A DNA stretch of 41,229 nucleotides, from positions 1-41,229 of the IMG/VR virus record IMGVR_UViG_3300006076_000009; one strand, written 5' to 3'. Every line of letters begins with the position of its first letter. Position 1 is the first letter of the stretch. Under the pieces are notes generated by a model. That model did no database searches, was not told the DNA's origin, and saw only the letters and a program-made list of their open reading frames with translations. This stretch comes from a virus. This document shows positions 1 to 7,059 of the stretch, in pieces. The position numbers and the translations under genes are program-made.

Positions 1-332
1 TCTTTATTTACTTTATAATATAACAGATATACAAGAAAAGCCCTTAACCCCAATATATAATATATACTAATATAATCAAATAATTTATAATAAAATAAGT
101 GATAATTATAATTATTTTAATTATTTTTAAAAAATATTAAATTACTCAAATCGTGCTTAGAGTGCTGTTTATTGATAGTATAAGTTATTTTGATAATTAG
201 TAATATAATATTTTTTAAATAAATTAAAAAAAATATAAAATAAATACTTGACTATATCGATATATAATATATAATAAAGTTATAGTTAATTAATTATTTT
301 AAGTTAGTTTTTTTTAAAAGGAGAATTGAGAA
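1..332. other. Left-end non-coding region
   Basis: Very AT-rich stretch with no supportable ORF on either strand. Its only clear element is the rightward promoter near 248-275. If the genome is circular or permuted, this stretch joins the non-coding right end (40382-41229) to make one divergent intergenic region between the terminase genes and the rightward early genes. I see no direct terminal repeat between the two ends of the window. Confidence 0.6.
248..275 (+). promoter_or_regulatory. Consensus-like promoter for the rightward early module
   Basis: TTGACT at 248-253 and TATAAT at 270-275 are separated by 16 nt. The predicted start is near 282, about 50 nt upstream of the first gene. The surrounding TATA-rich sequence offers other possible -10 boxes. 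Confidence 0.65.
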
Positions 333-518
333 ATGTTAAGTTATGAAGAACAGAAAGAAGTTAATAAAAGAATACAAGAAGTAATGAAAGCTGGCGGAAT
401 CCCTTGCATCTGCGAAACCTGCGGAGATGTGTGGGACGGAACTTCAACGCATTGCAGATACGACGGCAAGTGCTATGCTTGCTGTCAGATAGAAGAGCAA
501 GAACAAGAGCAATATTAA
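333..518 (+). CDS. Small zinc-binding protein
   Basis: A 61-aa protein with a good ribosome binding site (AAGGAG) 8-10 nt upstream of ATG. The C-terminal half carries a cysteine cluster (C25, C27 and CETC, then C40, C46 and CC near 49-50), the pattern of a small zinc ribbon or knuckle. The N-terminal 20 residues are charged and probably helical. It is the first gene after the rightward promoter, and a strong hairpin terminator follows at once, so it may be the most highly expressed early product of this arm. Function unknown; a small regulator or host-takeover factor is possible. Confidence 0.75.
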   Translation: MLSYEEQKEVNKRIQEVMKAGGIPCICETCGDVWDGTSTHCRYDGKCYACCQIEEQEQEQY

Positions 519-527
519 TATTTTACT

Positions 528-561
528 AAGCAAGTTATAATTGTTATAGCTTGCTTTTTTT
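528..561 (+). terminator. Intrinsic terminator / attenuator
   Basis: A 13-bp stem (528-540 with 544-556, one G-U pair), a 3-nt TTG loop and a U tract at 555-561. It sits between the first small gene and the rest of the rightward module, so it probably reduces rather than abolishes downstream expression, because no equally clear promoter follows it. Confidence 0.85.
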
Positions 562-590
562 AGTTAATTTTTAAAGTGAATGGGTTTATT

Positions 591-1016
591 ATGAATATTG
601 AAAGAACAGAAGAATTTTTAGAACACACAAATTTAGAATATAGAGAAGTCGACGGCTGTAATTTGATGTCTGATTATGATTTGTTGGAAACAAGTATTTA
701 TTGCACAATCAAAATAAATGACGTTGAAAGGAGTATAGTTTATCAATCTGCTAATTATTATTATATGAATAATTATAACTTGCCAGAAAGTGAATTTAAA
801 ATCTCACTAGACGGCGGAGCAGATGAGTTTTTTTGGCTATTCAATGATATTGATGAAGATGATTTTGAAGAAAATCAAGAATATATATTAAACGTATTTC
901 AAGATTATAGTTATAATCTTGATGAACTTCATCAAATATATAATTATCTAAAAGATTTGACAATTGAAGTAAATCAATATGCAGAAGATTTGTTAGAAGA
1001 GTTGAAAGTTTTTTAA
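591..1016 (+). CDS. Strongly acidic protein, possible DNA mimic
   Basis: A 141-aa protein from ATG 591; an in-frame GTG at 576 has no ribosome binding site. It has about 34 Asp/Glu against 7 Lys/Arg and is rich in Tyr and Asn. The acidic residues are densest around residues 75-100 (IDEDDFEEN) and in the C-terminal helix. No family was recognised. Strong negative charge in a small early phage protein encoded beside a DNA methyltransferase and a DUF3560 protein is typical of DNA mimics such as Ocr or ArdA, which block restriction enzymes, but no sequence similarity to those is visible. An ordinary acidic accessory protein is equally possible. Confidence 0.65.
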   Translation: MNIERTEEFLEHTNLEYREVDGCNLMSDYDLLETSIYCTIKINDVERSIVYQSANYYYMNNYNLPESEFKISLDGGADEFFWLFNDIDEDDFEENQEYILNVFQDYSYNLDELHQIYNYLKDLTIEVNQYAEDLLEELKVF

Positions 1017-1034
1017 TTAAAGGGGGTAAATAAG

Positions 1035-1214
1035 ATGAATACAGATTTAAGTTTAATGGAAAAGAAAAGACTTTATTTACTATATAATGGTTTCATTAGT
1101 TGGAACACTATAAAAAACATAAACTTCTCTGAATAAATAGAGAAGTTAAATAAACATAAAACCGAAGCAAAAGAACTAAAATCAAAATATGAAACAAAAC
1201 ACAATATTAATTAA
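1035..1214 (+). pseudogene. Small ORF interrupted by an in-frame TAA
   Basis: ATG 1035 follows a good ribosome binding site (AAAGGGGG). The frame codes 33 residues, stops at TAA 1134-1136, then stays open for 25 more residues to TAA 1212. The downstream part (IEKLNKHKTEAKELKSKYE) is a convincing charged helix, so the original protein was probably about 59 aa. Reading the stop as Gln (CAA to TAA, one C-to-T change) gives a smooth helix, SEQIEKL. It may be a pseudogene, a 33-aa truncated product, or a readthrough site. Function unknown. Confidence 0.55.
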
Positions 1215-1238
1215 TTTTTTAAATAAAGGAGTAAAAAG

Positions 1239-2462
1239 ATGAATAGAGCAACGTACAGTCCGGAAGATAATAAAATTAGAGTCTATTTAGATGAAAGACT
1301 AAACAAAAAAGATTGGGACACATTCAAAAAAGCCGGCTTTTTTTGGACTATGAAGCAAGAAAGTGACCTTGTTGCAACCTGGAACCCATCAAGAGAAGAT
1401 TTAGTTTTAAAATTTTGCGAGACAATAGAAGAGCACGAAAGCGACAGTATGTTTGACAGGTCAGCAGATAGAGCCGAACGTTTCAGCAACTACAGAGACA
1501 AGCGAGAGGGCGAAGCGTACGACAGTTTGACAACATCCGAAGCAGTCGGCATGCAATCGCAAGAAAAGGCAGAACGCAAAGCAAGAAAGATTGAGAGATT
1601 ACAAAACAAATCAAGCTTAGCCTGGCATAAAGCAGAGTACTGGACGAAACGAGTTTCTGCAGTGATAAACCACGCCATTTATAAAGACCGTTCAGACGTA
1701 AGGCAGCGAAGAATCAAAGAGATTGAAAAGAACATTAGGAGAGAAGAGAAAGAAGAAAAACAAGGCGACTATTCAAGAAGATATTTAGAACATAATAGAA
1801 TGCGTTTAAATTATGAAAAAGCAATTTTAAAAGCTCAAATTGGTGAGACATTGGAAGATATGAAGCTTGAAAAGGGCGGAATGATTAAAGGTTGTGTAAT
1901 CCACGGAATAAACAAAAGCCCAGCAACTAAAAAGAATAACTCGTTTAAAGTATTGGGTACAAAATGGGACGGTAAAACCCCCGCCCTAGTATCAATTAAA
2001 ATCGGTATATTAACCCCCGAGGATTACGAAGCACCAACGCCCGCAAGTCTTGAACGCTTAAAAATAGAGCAAGAGCAATTGAAAGCAATCACACCAACAA
2101 AGCCAAAACTGTTAAATCCAACTATTGAGGAAGCCAAAAAGCTCCAAGCTGTTTTAAATTCAAGTTCAAAAGTAGATGCTAAAGCCTTCGGAGCTGTTAA
2201 GTTAATGACAATGGAAGAATATAAAAAAGCATCGTCTAAAAAATTAAGCTATTCACCTAAAGGCAGCACCTCAAACTTTACAAGCTACTACAAAATAGCA
2301 AGTTCGAAATACACAAGCGAAGATATAACAGCGTTTAAAGTCCGCACTTATCGCAATGAGTCTTTGATGTCTCCGCCTCACGTTGTAGTTATAACAGATA
2401 AAAAACAACACACATTACCGCAAATTGAAGTTGAAGATATGAAAGGGGTTTGCAATGTTTAA
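1239..2462 (+). CDS. DUF3560 domain protein
   Basis: A 407-aa protein with ribosome binding site AAAGGAG. Its N-terminal part matches the DUF3560 pattern I know from plasmids and phages: YSPEDNK at 6-12, a KAGFFWT segment near 31-37, a WNPSRED segment near 48-54, then the RADRAERF-like and EYWTKR...HAIYKDR segments near 75-155, followed by a very charged coiled coil. The C-terminal third (about 270-407) is not recognised. Members are often encoded next to DNA methyltransferases in mobile elements, as here: the next gene starts 8 nt before this one ends. The biochemical role is unknown; a DNA-modification or anti-restriction context is inferred from position. Confidence 0.8.
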   Translation: MNRATYSPEDNKIRVYLDERLNKKDWDTFKKAGFFWTMKQESDLVATWNPSREDLVLKFCETIEEHESDSMFDRSADRAERFSNYRDKREGEAYDSLTTSEAVGMQSQEKAERKARKIERLQNKSSLAWHKAEYWTKRVSAVINHAIYKDRSDVRQRRIKEIEKNIRREEKEEKQGDYSRRYLEHNRMRLNYEKAILKAQIGETLEDMKLEKGGMIKGCVIHGINKSPATKKNNSFKVLGTKWDGKTPALVSIKIGILTPEDYEAPTPASLERLKIEQEQLKAITPTKPKLLNPTIEEAKKLQAVLNSSSKVDAKAFGAVKLMTMEEYKKASSKKLSYSPKGSTSNFTSYYKIASSKYTSEDITAFKVRTYRNESLMSPPHVVVITDKKQHTLPQIEVEDMKGVCNV

Positions 2463-3081
2463 AGATAAAAAGAAAGGGGACGGTTTCGACCGTCTCCAAT
2501 CTTTAAAATTTGACAATGACTTAAAAAAGATACATCAGGAAAACGAAAGACACAAATTTATAAATCAAGAAAAACCGCAAGTAATAACCGCTTTTAATTT
2601 ATTTCAAACACCGCCCCACATTGCGGAGCGTATGGTTTCACTTTGCGGAGATTTAGCAAGTAAAACAATACTCGAACCGTCGGCAGGACTTGGTAGGATA
2701 CTGAAAGCGATACCAAAGGAACACCGCCCCAATATAACAGCAATAGAAAATAATACAGATTGTATTAAATACATATATAACAATTTTAATACAATCAAAG
2801 ATTTAAAGCAGATTGATTTTTTAGAGTATACAGAAAAAACATTTGATATTATATTAATGAATCCACCGTTTAAAATGGGTTTAGATATTAAACATATTAA
2901 GCACGCCTTAGCGTTACTTAATGAAAAAGGTTTAATTGTTGCGTTATGTTACGATGGAGTAAGGCAAAACAAACAACTAAAACCAATCTGTAACACATGG
3001 GAGCAATTACCGAAAAACACATTTAAGGACGAAGGAACAAAAGCGGATGTTTCTTTATTAACAATAACAAAAGGAGATTAA
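2455..3081 (+). CDS. DNA adenine-type N6 methyltransferase
   Basis: A 208-aa class I SAM-dependent methyltransferase. Motif I (LEPSAGLG, 73-80) binds the cofactor, and the catalytic motif NPPF (136-139) is typical of adenine-N6 or related amino-methyltransferases. At about 208 aa it is a minimal enzyme without an obvious target-recognition domain. ATG 2455 overlaps the end of the DUF3560 gene and uses an AAAGGGG site inside it, so the two are translationally coupled. It probably methylates phage DNA against host restriction; protein methylation cannot be excluded, because NPPF also occurs in such enzymes. Confidence 0.8.
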   Translation: MFKDKKKGDGFDRLQSLKFDNDLKKIHQENERHKFINQEKPQVITAFNLFQTPPHIAERMVSLCGDLASKTILEPSAGLGRILKAIPKEHRPNITAIENNTDCIKYIYNNFNTIKDLKQIDFLEYTEKTFDIILMNPPFKMGLDIKHIKHALALLNEKGLIVALCYDGVRQNKQLKPICNTWEQLPKNTFKDEGTKADVSLLTITKGD

Positions 3082-3084
3082 AAA

Positions 3085-3270
3085 ATGAAAAATAAAAAGC
3101 TACCCGGAAGACCACCATTGAAGCAAAAACGTGTAATTATCGGAGCAACCGTAAAACCATCAACTAATAATTACCTGCTTGAACAAGCCTACGAGCAAGA
3201 CCGCCCTATTGGCTACATTATCGACCAGGCAATATTAGCATTAAGGAAACAAAACAATGATAATATTTAA
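3085..3270 (+). CDS. Ribbon-helix-helix-like small DNA-binding protein
   Basis: A 61-aa basic protein starting 4 nt after the methyltransferase, with GGAG upstream. A basic, AT-hook-like N-terminus (LPGRPP) leads to a beta strand (RVIIGATVKP, 16-25) and two helices, the order of CopG/Arc ribbon-helix-helix repressors. It is the last gene of the rightward operon and may autoregulate it. The fold assignment rests on pattern only. Confidence 0.65.
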   Translation: MKNKKLPGRPPLKQKRVIIGATVKPSTNNYLLEQAYEQDRPIGYIIDQAILALRKQNNDNI

Positions 3271-3342
3271 AATATGGGTTTATTTAATAATATATCAAGT
3301 TTATATTAATTGGAAATTACACCGCATTAAATAGCACAATAA

Positions 3343-3381
3343 AAACCCTTGCAAATTAACACCTTGCAAGGGTTTATTTTT
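3343..3381 (+). terminator. Bidirectional intrinsic terminator between convergent operons
   Basis: A perfect 12-bp stem (3343-3354 with 3364-3375; core CCCTTGCAA/TTGCAAGGG) with a 9-nt loop. Runs of T follow it on the + strand (3377-3381) and on the - strand (the A run at 3341-3345). It ends the rightward early module and the long leftward early operon. Confidence 0.9.
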
Positions 3382-3465
3382 ACCTATTATTTCAAGGGTA
3401 CAATTACACCACCCAACACAAAACTATTCAATACAGGCGATTACAGAGCCTTTATTTTATTTGAT

Positions 3466-3741
3466 TTACTCCCATATCCTGCCATATAGGTTTTTATCAC
3501 CTGTTATCGGAGCAAAGGCAGGATGCTCGCTCTTACCCCTTGAACCTTCGAACCAATCTTTATGAGTTATATCATCCTTGCCAATTATCTTGCAACATAA
3601 CTCTAATATTTTGGAGTTATCGGAAGTTATCGGAGTCTTGCCAGCTCTTATTAGATATACATTTAAACCACATATGTTTTTTATTCTTTTTAGTTCGCCG
3701 TGTTTCCAATATATCCTTGTTGATGATTTGCCTACAAACAT
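3466..3741 (-). CDS. Hypothetical protein, last gene of leftward early operon
   Basis: A 91-aa protein. I place the start at ATG 3741, just after the stop of the upstream gene and behind GGGA; a longer TTG-started frame lies inside that gene. The protein has a basic N-terminal half (STRIYWKHGELKRIKN) and a central segment whose DNA contains two copies of the TTATCGGA element. Recognition helices are not obvious. No family recognised. Confidence 0.6.
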   Translation of the reverse strand: MFVGKSSTRIYWKHGELKRIKNICGLNVYLIRAGKTPITSDNSKILELCCKIIGKDDITHKDWFEGSRGKSEHPAFAPITGDKNLYGRIWE

Positions 3742-3973
3742 ATTTAATCGTCCCAATCAAATCCATTTGATTCTATTTCTAAGCTATCAAATCTATTCTT
3801 ATCGGAAGTTTTAGGTTTCTTATCGGAAGTTTTGTTAGCTTTTCTTTTCTTATCTGAAGTTTTAGCAAGTTTTTCTTTGTGTTTTTTTCTTCTATTCTTT
3901 AGCACCCATTTTTTAGGTTGTGTAATTCTATCACCCTCCCAATGCCTTAGTGGATACGAGTTTATCGGAAGTT
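3617..3973. repeat. Clustered short element TTATCGGAAG
   Basis: TTATCGGA occurs twice in tandem at 3617-3634, TTATCGGAAGTTTT at 3799-3812 and 3820-3833, TTATCTGAAGTTTT at 3850-3863 and TTATCGGAAGTT at 3962-3973. Shorter versions lie near 3504, 4146 and 4774. Copies fall in different reading frames (encoding TSD, TPI or LPI), so the DNA word, not just the KTSDK peptide repeat, appears to be shared. Confidence 0.6.
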
Positions 3974-4238
3974 CGTCTGGAAGATTGCCTTTATTTTCCA
4001 TCATATATAGAAGTACAAGAGCAGAATTTATTATATCGGACTTAAGCCAAGTGTAACCGCAGGTTTCCATCCACTCTATCAATTCCTTTTGGATAGATAC
4101 AGTTATTTGTTTACCTGCCAATGGACGACGTGGATTTTTTCGTGGTAATCGGAGCTTCTTAGGCTTCTTTGTCTTTTTATTCCATTGCTTTTCGAGATTA
4201 ACTATTATTCTATCTATCTGTTTATCATTCATTTTCAT
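3744..4238 (-). CDS. Basic protein with KTSDK tail repeats, possible DNA-binding
   Basis: A 164-aa strongly basic protein. Residues 1-45 are Lys/Arg-rich. Residues 45-85 (ITVSIQKELIEWMETCG onward) look like a ribbon-helix-helix or other small helical DNA-binding core. The tail holds three KTSDK repeats and ends acidic (GFDWDD). Its ATG overlaps the end of the upstream 57-aa gene. It has no clear ribosome binding site and probably depends on coupling. No family recognised. Confidence 0.65.
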   Translation of the reverse strand: MKMNDKQIDRIIVNLEKQWNKKTKKPKKLRLPRKNPRRPLAGKQITVSIQKELIEWMETCGYTWLKSDIINSALVLLYMMENKGNLPDELPINSYPLRHWEGDRITQPKKWVLKNRRKKHKEKLAKTSDKKRKANKTSDKKPKTSDKNRFDSLEIESNGFDWDD

Positions 4239-4398
4239 TGTTTTTATTTATCCGCTCTATATCTAACAATATCTGCTCCATATACTTCTGTGCCTCATCT
4301 CTCTTTTCTCGCTCTATCTGCCTTCTTAATTCTTTAGCATTTAACCTGCTTTTGAAATCATCAGGCTCGTTACTCTTGCCTAAGTTTATAAATTCCAT
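4225..4398 (-). CDS. Small charged helical protein
   Basis: A 57-aa protein, ATG 4398, with GGAGGAA just upstream. It is almost entirely charged helix (KELRRQIEREKRDEAQKYM) and probably a coiled coil. It overlaps its downstream neighbour by 14 nt and follows the RusA gene by 3 nt, so it belongs to the same operon. Function unknown. Confidence 0.65.
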   Translation of the reverse strand: MEFINLGKSNEPDDFKSRLNAKELRRQIEREKRDEAQKYMEQILLDIERINKNNENE

Positions 4399-4401
4399 TA
4401 C

Positions 4402-4911
4402 TTATTCCTCCCTAAAAGTATTAATATTTTCCCATTGCTCATCAAAGCTATATACCTCTATATCAGTACGCTCATAAGGACACTTTTTAACAGCACCACA
4501 GCTATCTTTTAACTCACCCTTACGTTTACCGCTCTTAATTATAGAACGTGCAGGACAACGCAAAGAACACATCTTTATTATTCTACTACCATCGTGAGAA
4601 CATACCAATCTATCGTCTTCAATAATACCTGCTTTAGTCATTAAGTCTTGAGGCATTTCATACAGGTTAGATAAATCAGGACTATTCTTGCTGTCTTCTC
4701 TACAAGCTACATAAAATGTAAATTTAAGATGTATTCTTTTGTTTATAGGCTCTCTATCACCCCATATCTTTTTAAATATCGGAAGTGCCATTTTTTCGTA
4801 TGCTCTAGCCTTCTTACTAGGTATTAACATAGGTCGCTTACCTAGCATCACAATCTGTTTGTTGTTTTTGAGTACCGCAGGACTACCATATATTACGAAT
4901 TTAGCTATCAT
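4402..4911 (-). CDS. rusA: RusA-like Holliday junction resolvase with Cys cluster
   Basis: A 169-aa protein. It has the RusA opening (FVIYGSPAVLKNN, 5-17), the acidic core PDLSNL (78-83), D89 and the DD pair at 99-100, the layout of RusA active-site residues. E. coli RusA has DxD at the first position; here the second Asp is Ser81. RusA resolves or debranches recombination and replication junctions. Residues 104-143 add an insertion with C104, C115, C119, C138 and C143, a possible zinc knuckle not present in the classical enzyme. It fits the RecT-nuclease-SSB set upstream in the same operon. Confidence 0.8.
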   Translation of the reverse strand: MIAKFVIYGSPAVLKNNKQIVMLGKRPMLIPSKKARAYEKMALPIFKKIWGDREPINKRIHLKFTFYVACREDSKNSPDLSNLYEMPQDLMTKAGIIEDDRLVCSHDGSRIIKMCSLRCPARSIIKSGKRKGELKDSCGAVKKCPYERTDIEVYSFDEQWENINTFREE

Positions 4912-5150
4912 TATTCATCTCCCATAAATAGCGTTTGATTCTTACCACCTGCATAATACCATTCCCACCATTCAACAGTATGCTTTACCCTTGCGTGCAT
5001 ATCAACTATTCGCTCGTAGCCTGAATAGCCTAACGACCTCACTTCCTTTGCAAATTCCTCAAGACTCATTGCGTTTAGTCGCTTTGTCTCGTTTATGCTT
5101 ATTGGCTCACCTCCCCCTATCCGTATGTCTTTTGGCATCTGTTTATTCAT
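4911..5150 (-). CDS. Hypothetical protein
   Basis: A 79-aa protein, ATG 5150, preceded by GTGGGG. It contains a helical middle (SLEEFAKEVRSLGYSGYERI) and a Trp-rich segment (VEWWEWYYAGG, about 59-69). Its stop overlaps the RusA start. No family recognised. Confidence 0.6.
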   Translation of the reverse strand: MNKQMPKDIRIGGGEPISINETKRLNAMSLEEFAKEVRSLGYSGYERIVDMHARVKHTVEWWEWYYAGGKNQTLFMGDE

Positions 5151-5172
5151 CTAGTAACCCCACTTACATTCT

Positions 5173-5460
5173 TTAAAAGTCATAACTTTGATATTCCTCA
5201 CATTCGCAACAATCTGCTCTTAGCTTACAATATTCACATATAGCTATCTCTACGCATTGCCCGTCAACGTTATTCTCGTAATCCTCCAACTGCTCACTAT
5301 TTATAAACCCCATCTTCTTAGCTTCCCAATCCTTAGCCCTTTTAAGCCTTTCCGGATTAGTCGTATTATGATAGTGGTCTTTGTGTTTTGAGTCTAAAAA
5401 CTTTGCATTTACATGTTTATGTTCTATTGATTGACCGCAACCACATTTACAATATCTCAT
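5173..5460 (-). CDS. Small two-cluster zinc-finger protein
   Basis: A 95-aa protein. The N-terminus (CKCGCGQSIE, then His/Asp residues about 25-32) resembles the treble-clef finger seen in many small phage proteins. A second cluster near the C-terminus (CEYCKLRADCCEC) may bind another zinc. It overlaps the upstream gene by 4 nt. Its role is unknown; DNA or RNA binding is plausible. Confidence 0.65.
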   Translation of the reverse strand: MRYCKCGCGQSIEHKHVNAKFLDSKHKDHYHNTTNPERLKRAKDWEAKKMGFINSEQLEDYENNVDGQCVEIAICEYCKLRADCCECEEYQSYDF

Positions 5461-5783
5461 TTCAACCCCCTGTTATATTCGTGAAATATTCTACTGACTG
5501 ACCCTATTGCCATATCAATATTTAAATCTTTTAATTCCTCGTGTATGCTTACAAAAGTTTTACCTGCTTTACGCATCTTAATTATATATTCTATCACATC
5601 CCAACCATATTTAGAACCGTTTGGACTAACAAGATTTTCTTGTGTGTTGTATCTTCCACAATCACCACACTTATATTCATTAGTTCCTACTGTCTCTATA
5701 CACTTGAATGTTATTACAGTTCTAGTTCTGTTTCGTGAGCCTACCGCTTTTAGTTTATTGCTGTTACAATTCTTACATTTCAT
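5457..5783 (-). CDS. Zinc-ribbon plus helix-turn-helix protein
   Basis: A 108-aa protein. Residues 1-43 hold a zinc ribbon (CKNC, then CGDC), and residues 60-105 form a helical region ending in a helix-turn-helix-like segment (GSVSRIFHEY). This order resembles the DNA-recognition half of transposases and some phage regulators. No transposase catalytic domain or inverted repeats accompany it, so a small regulator is more likely than a transposon remnant. Confidence 0.65.
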   Translation of the reverse strand: MKCKNCNSNKLKAVGSRNRTRTVITFKCIETVGTNEYKCGDCGRYNTQENLVSPNGSKYGWDVIEYIIKMRKAGKTFVSIHEELKDLNIDMAIGSVSRIFHEYNRGLK

Positions 5784-5784
5784 G

Positions 5785-6294
5785 TCAAAATCCTATCGGT
5801 GTGCCATTGCGGTGGCGTTTAATATTTTCATCTTCACAGCATTCAGAATATGTACAACTTTCAAAATTATATATGATACCATTATGAAAATCAACTCTCT
5901 CTAAACGCCAGTTATTTAACTTATATTTACCTCCACGCCATTCAACAATTTCATCAGAATAAACACCACCGCCGTCTAACCACTTCTCAAACGCTCTTAC
6001 TTTCCATTCTACATTTAATATACTACACTTACCGTCATTTGTAATTTTCCCAATAACATTGTTATAATCTCCATCGTCAATTATAATTTCTAAATCGTTA
6101 TCTTCATTAACATTTGGATACATCACATTATTTTTCTTTTTCTCGCAAAAACACTTAGCTTCTACACCACAATACAATTCGCTACATCTTGAATGCTCGC
6201 ATGAAATAAGTTCCATCTCTTCATTATTGTAGTTTCTGTACTCAAATTTACACATCTTTCCATTGCTATAAAAACAATCTTTACAATACTTCAT
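5785..6294 (-). CDS. Cys-rich hypothetical protein
   Basis: A 169-aa protein with ribosome binding site AGGAG. The first 55 residues hold about ten cysteines (CKDCFYSNGKMC, then CEHSRC, ELYCG, CFC), indicating one or two metal sites. The rest has beta-like segments with GGGVYSDEIVEWRGGKYKL near 109-127 and a final Cys pair. Its CxxCF...C motif recurs in neighbouring small genes. No family recognised. Confidence 0.65.
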   Translation of the reverse strand: MKYCKDCFYSNGKMCKFEYRNYNNEEMELISCEHSRCSELYCGVEAKCFCEKKKNNVMYPNVNEDNDLEIIIDDGDYNNVIGKITNDGKCSILNVEWKVRAFEKWLDGGGVYSDEIVEWRGGKYKLNNWRLERVDFHNGIIYNFESCTYSECCEDENIKRHRNGTPIGF

Positions 6295-6592
6295 TTTTTA
6301 AACTCCTACATTCCAGTAAAATTATATGCTCAATACAATCCCTTGTATCTTCACTTAGATTTTCCATACAAACCCACGTCTTGCCATCGATGTTTTTCAG
6401 TGCCATTGGTATTTTATCGCTTTCATATTTATTTGATTTCATCATTTTGCAGGCAGACAAAAACGCTTCCGCTTCTTCTACCTTATCTAATCTGACACAT
6501 AGTTCTGTATCTAAAAAACAATCTTCACATCTCAGGCTTTCACAATAACCATTACCCTCTATTATGTATCTTGCTGCTTCAACTTTATTCAT
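6281..6592 (-). CDS. Small protein with CxxCF motif
   Basis: A 103-aa protein, start preceded by GGGAGG. The N-terminal 35 residues carry GYCESLRCEDCF...C, a four-Cys motif I associate with many uncharacterised phage proteins and probably zinc-binding. A helix (KVEEAEAFLSACKMM) and a short beta region follow. Function unknown. Confidence 0.65.
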   Translation of the reverse strand: MNKVEAARYIIEGNGYCESLRCEDCFLDTELCVRLDKVEEAEAFLSACKMMKSNKYESDKIPMALKNIDGKTWVCMENLSEDTRDCIEHIILLECRSLKNEVL

Positions 6593-6722
6593 TTTTACCT
6601 CCCTTATATTGTATTATTTTCTCGATTTCATCTACTGTAACTTCTAATTGCTCTGCTGCTTCCTTTTTTAGTCTCTCTATCATTTCCTCTTTCAATACAT
6701 CTATAGCTTTTTTAAGATTCAT
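6585..6722 (-). CDS. Tiny helical protein
   Basis: A 45-aa protein, ATG 6722, with AAGGAG upstream inside the preceding gene. It is one long charged helix (LKKEAAEQLEVTVDEIEKI). Its first codons and upstream sequence repeat those of the next gene upstream (see the duplication at 6701-6888). Coupled to both neighbours by overlaps. Confidence 0.6.
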   Translation of the reverse strand: MNLKKAIDVLKEEMIERLKKEAAEQLEVTVDEIEKIIQYKGGKNE

Positions 6723-6888
6723 TATTGTCTCCTTTTACTTCTTTTTTTATTAACGGCATTGAGTTAATTGTATACCTTACACCTGCAAGAAATATATGTT
6801 TATTTTTATCATCACAAATAATACCTGCATCTCTTTCTGCTTGCTTAATTATCCAATCTTCTATTGCTTTTTTAAGGTTCATTATTAT
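6701..6888 (-). repeat. Duplicated gene-start segment
   Basis: The 28-nt segments 6701-6728 and 6861-6888 match at 25 positions. Each covers the start codon and first residues (MNLKKAI) of a tiny gene, so the second gene probably arose by local duplication and then diverged downstream. Confidence 0.6.
6712..6882 (-). CDS. Tiny hypothetical protein
   Basis: A 56-aa protein, ATG 6882, with AAGGG upstream. It begins MNLKKAIEDW like its downstream neighbour, then continues differently with a short beta-like part (HIFLAGVRYTINSMP). Overlaps the next gene by 11 nt. Function unknown. Confidence 0.6.
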   Translation of the reverse strand: MNLKKAIEDWIIKQAERDAGIICDDKNKHIFLAGVRYTINSMPLIKKEVKGDNNES

Positions 6889-7048
6889 ATCCCTTGTCTT
6901 GTATTATTTCTAAAAGCCAGCAAACACCTTCTAAAAAGCATTTCTTGGCGTATTCTCTTTCCCAACTATTTCTATAACCTTCGTCTGCGTCTTCTTTTGC
7001 TCTTCTAATCAACGCACTTTTATTTATTCCGTAAACTAATTTTATCAT
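6872..7048 (-). CDS. Small hypothetical protein
   Basis: A 58-aa protein. I place the start at ATG 7048 because GAGAGGAG lies 6-13 nt before it; an upstream TTG at 7063 would leave no room for a ribosome binding site. Mostly helical and charged, with a C-terminal FLEGVCWLLEII helix. Function unknown. Confidence 0.6.
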   Translation of the reverse strand: MIKLVYGINKSALIRRAKEDADEGYRNSWEREYAKKCFLEGVCWLLEIIQDKGYNNEP

Positions 7049-7059
7049 CGCATCTCCTC

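Noticed and set aside
5457-5783. Transposon remnant, suggested by the zinc ribbon and HTH
   Set aside because: No transposase catalytic domain, terminal inverted repeats or target duplications are visible, and the gene is coupled to its neighbours.
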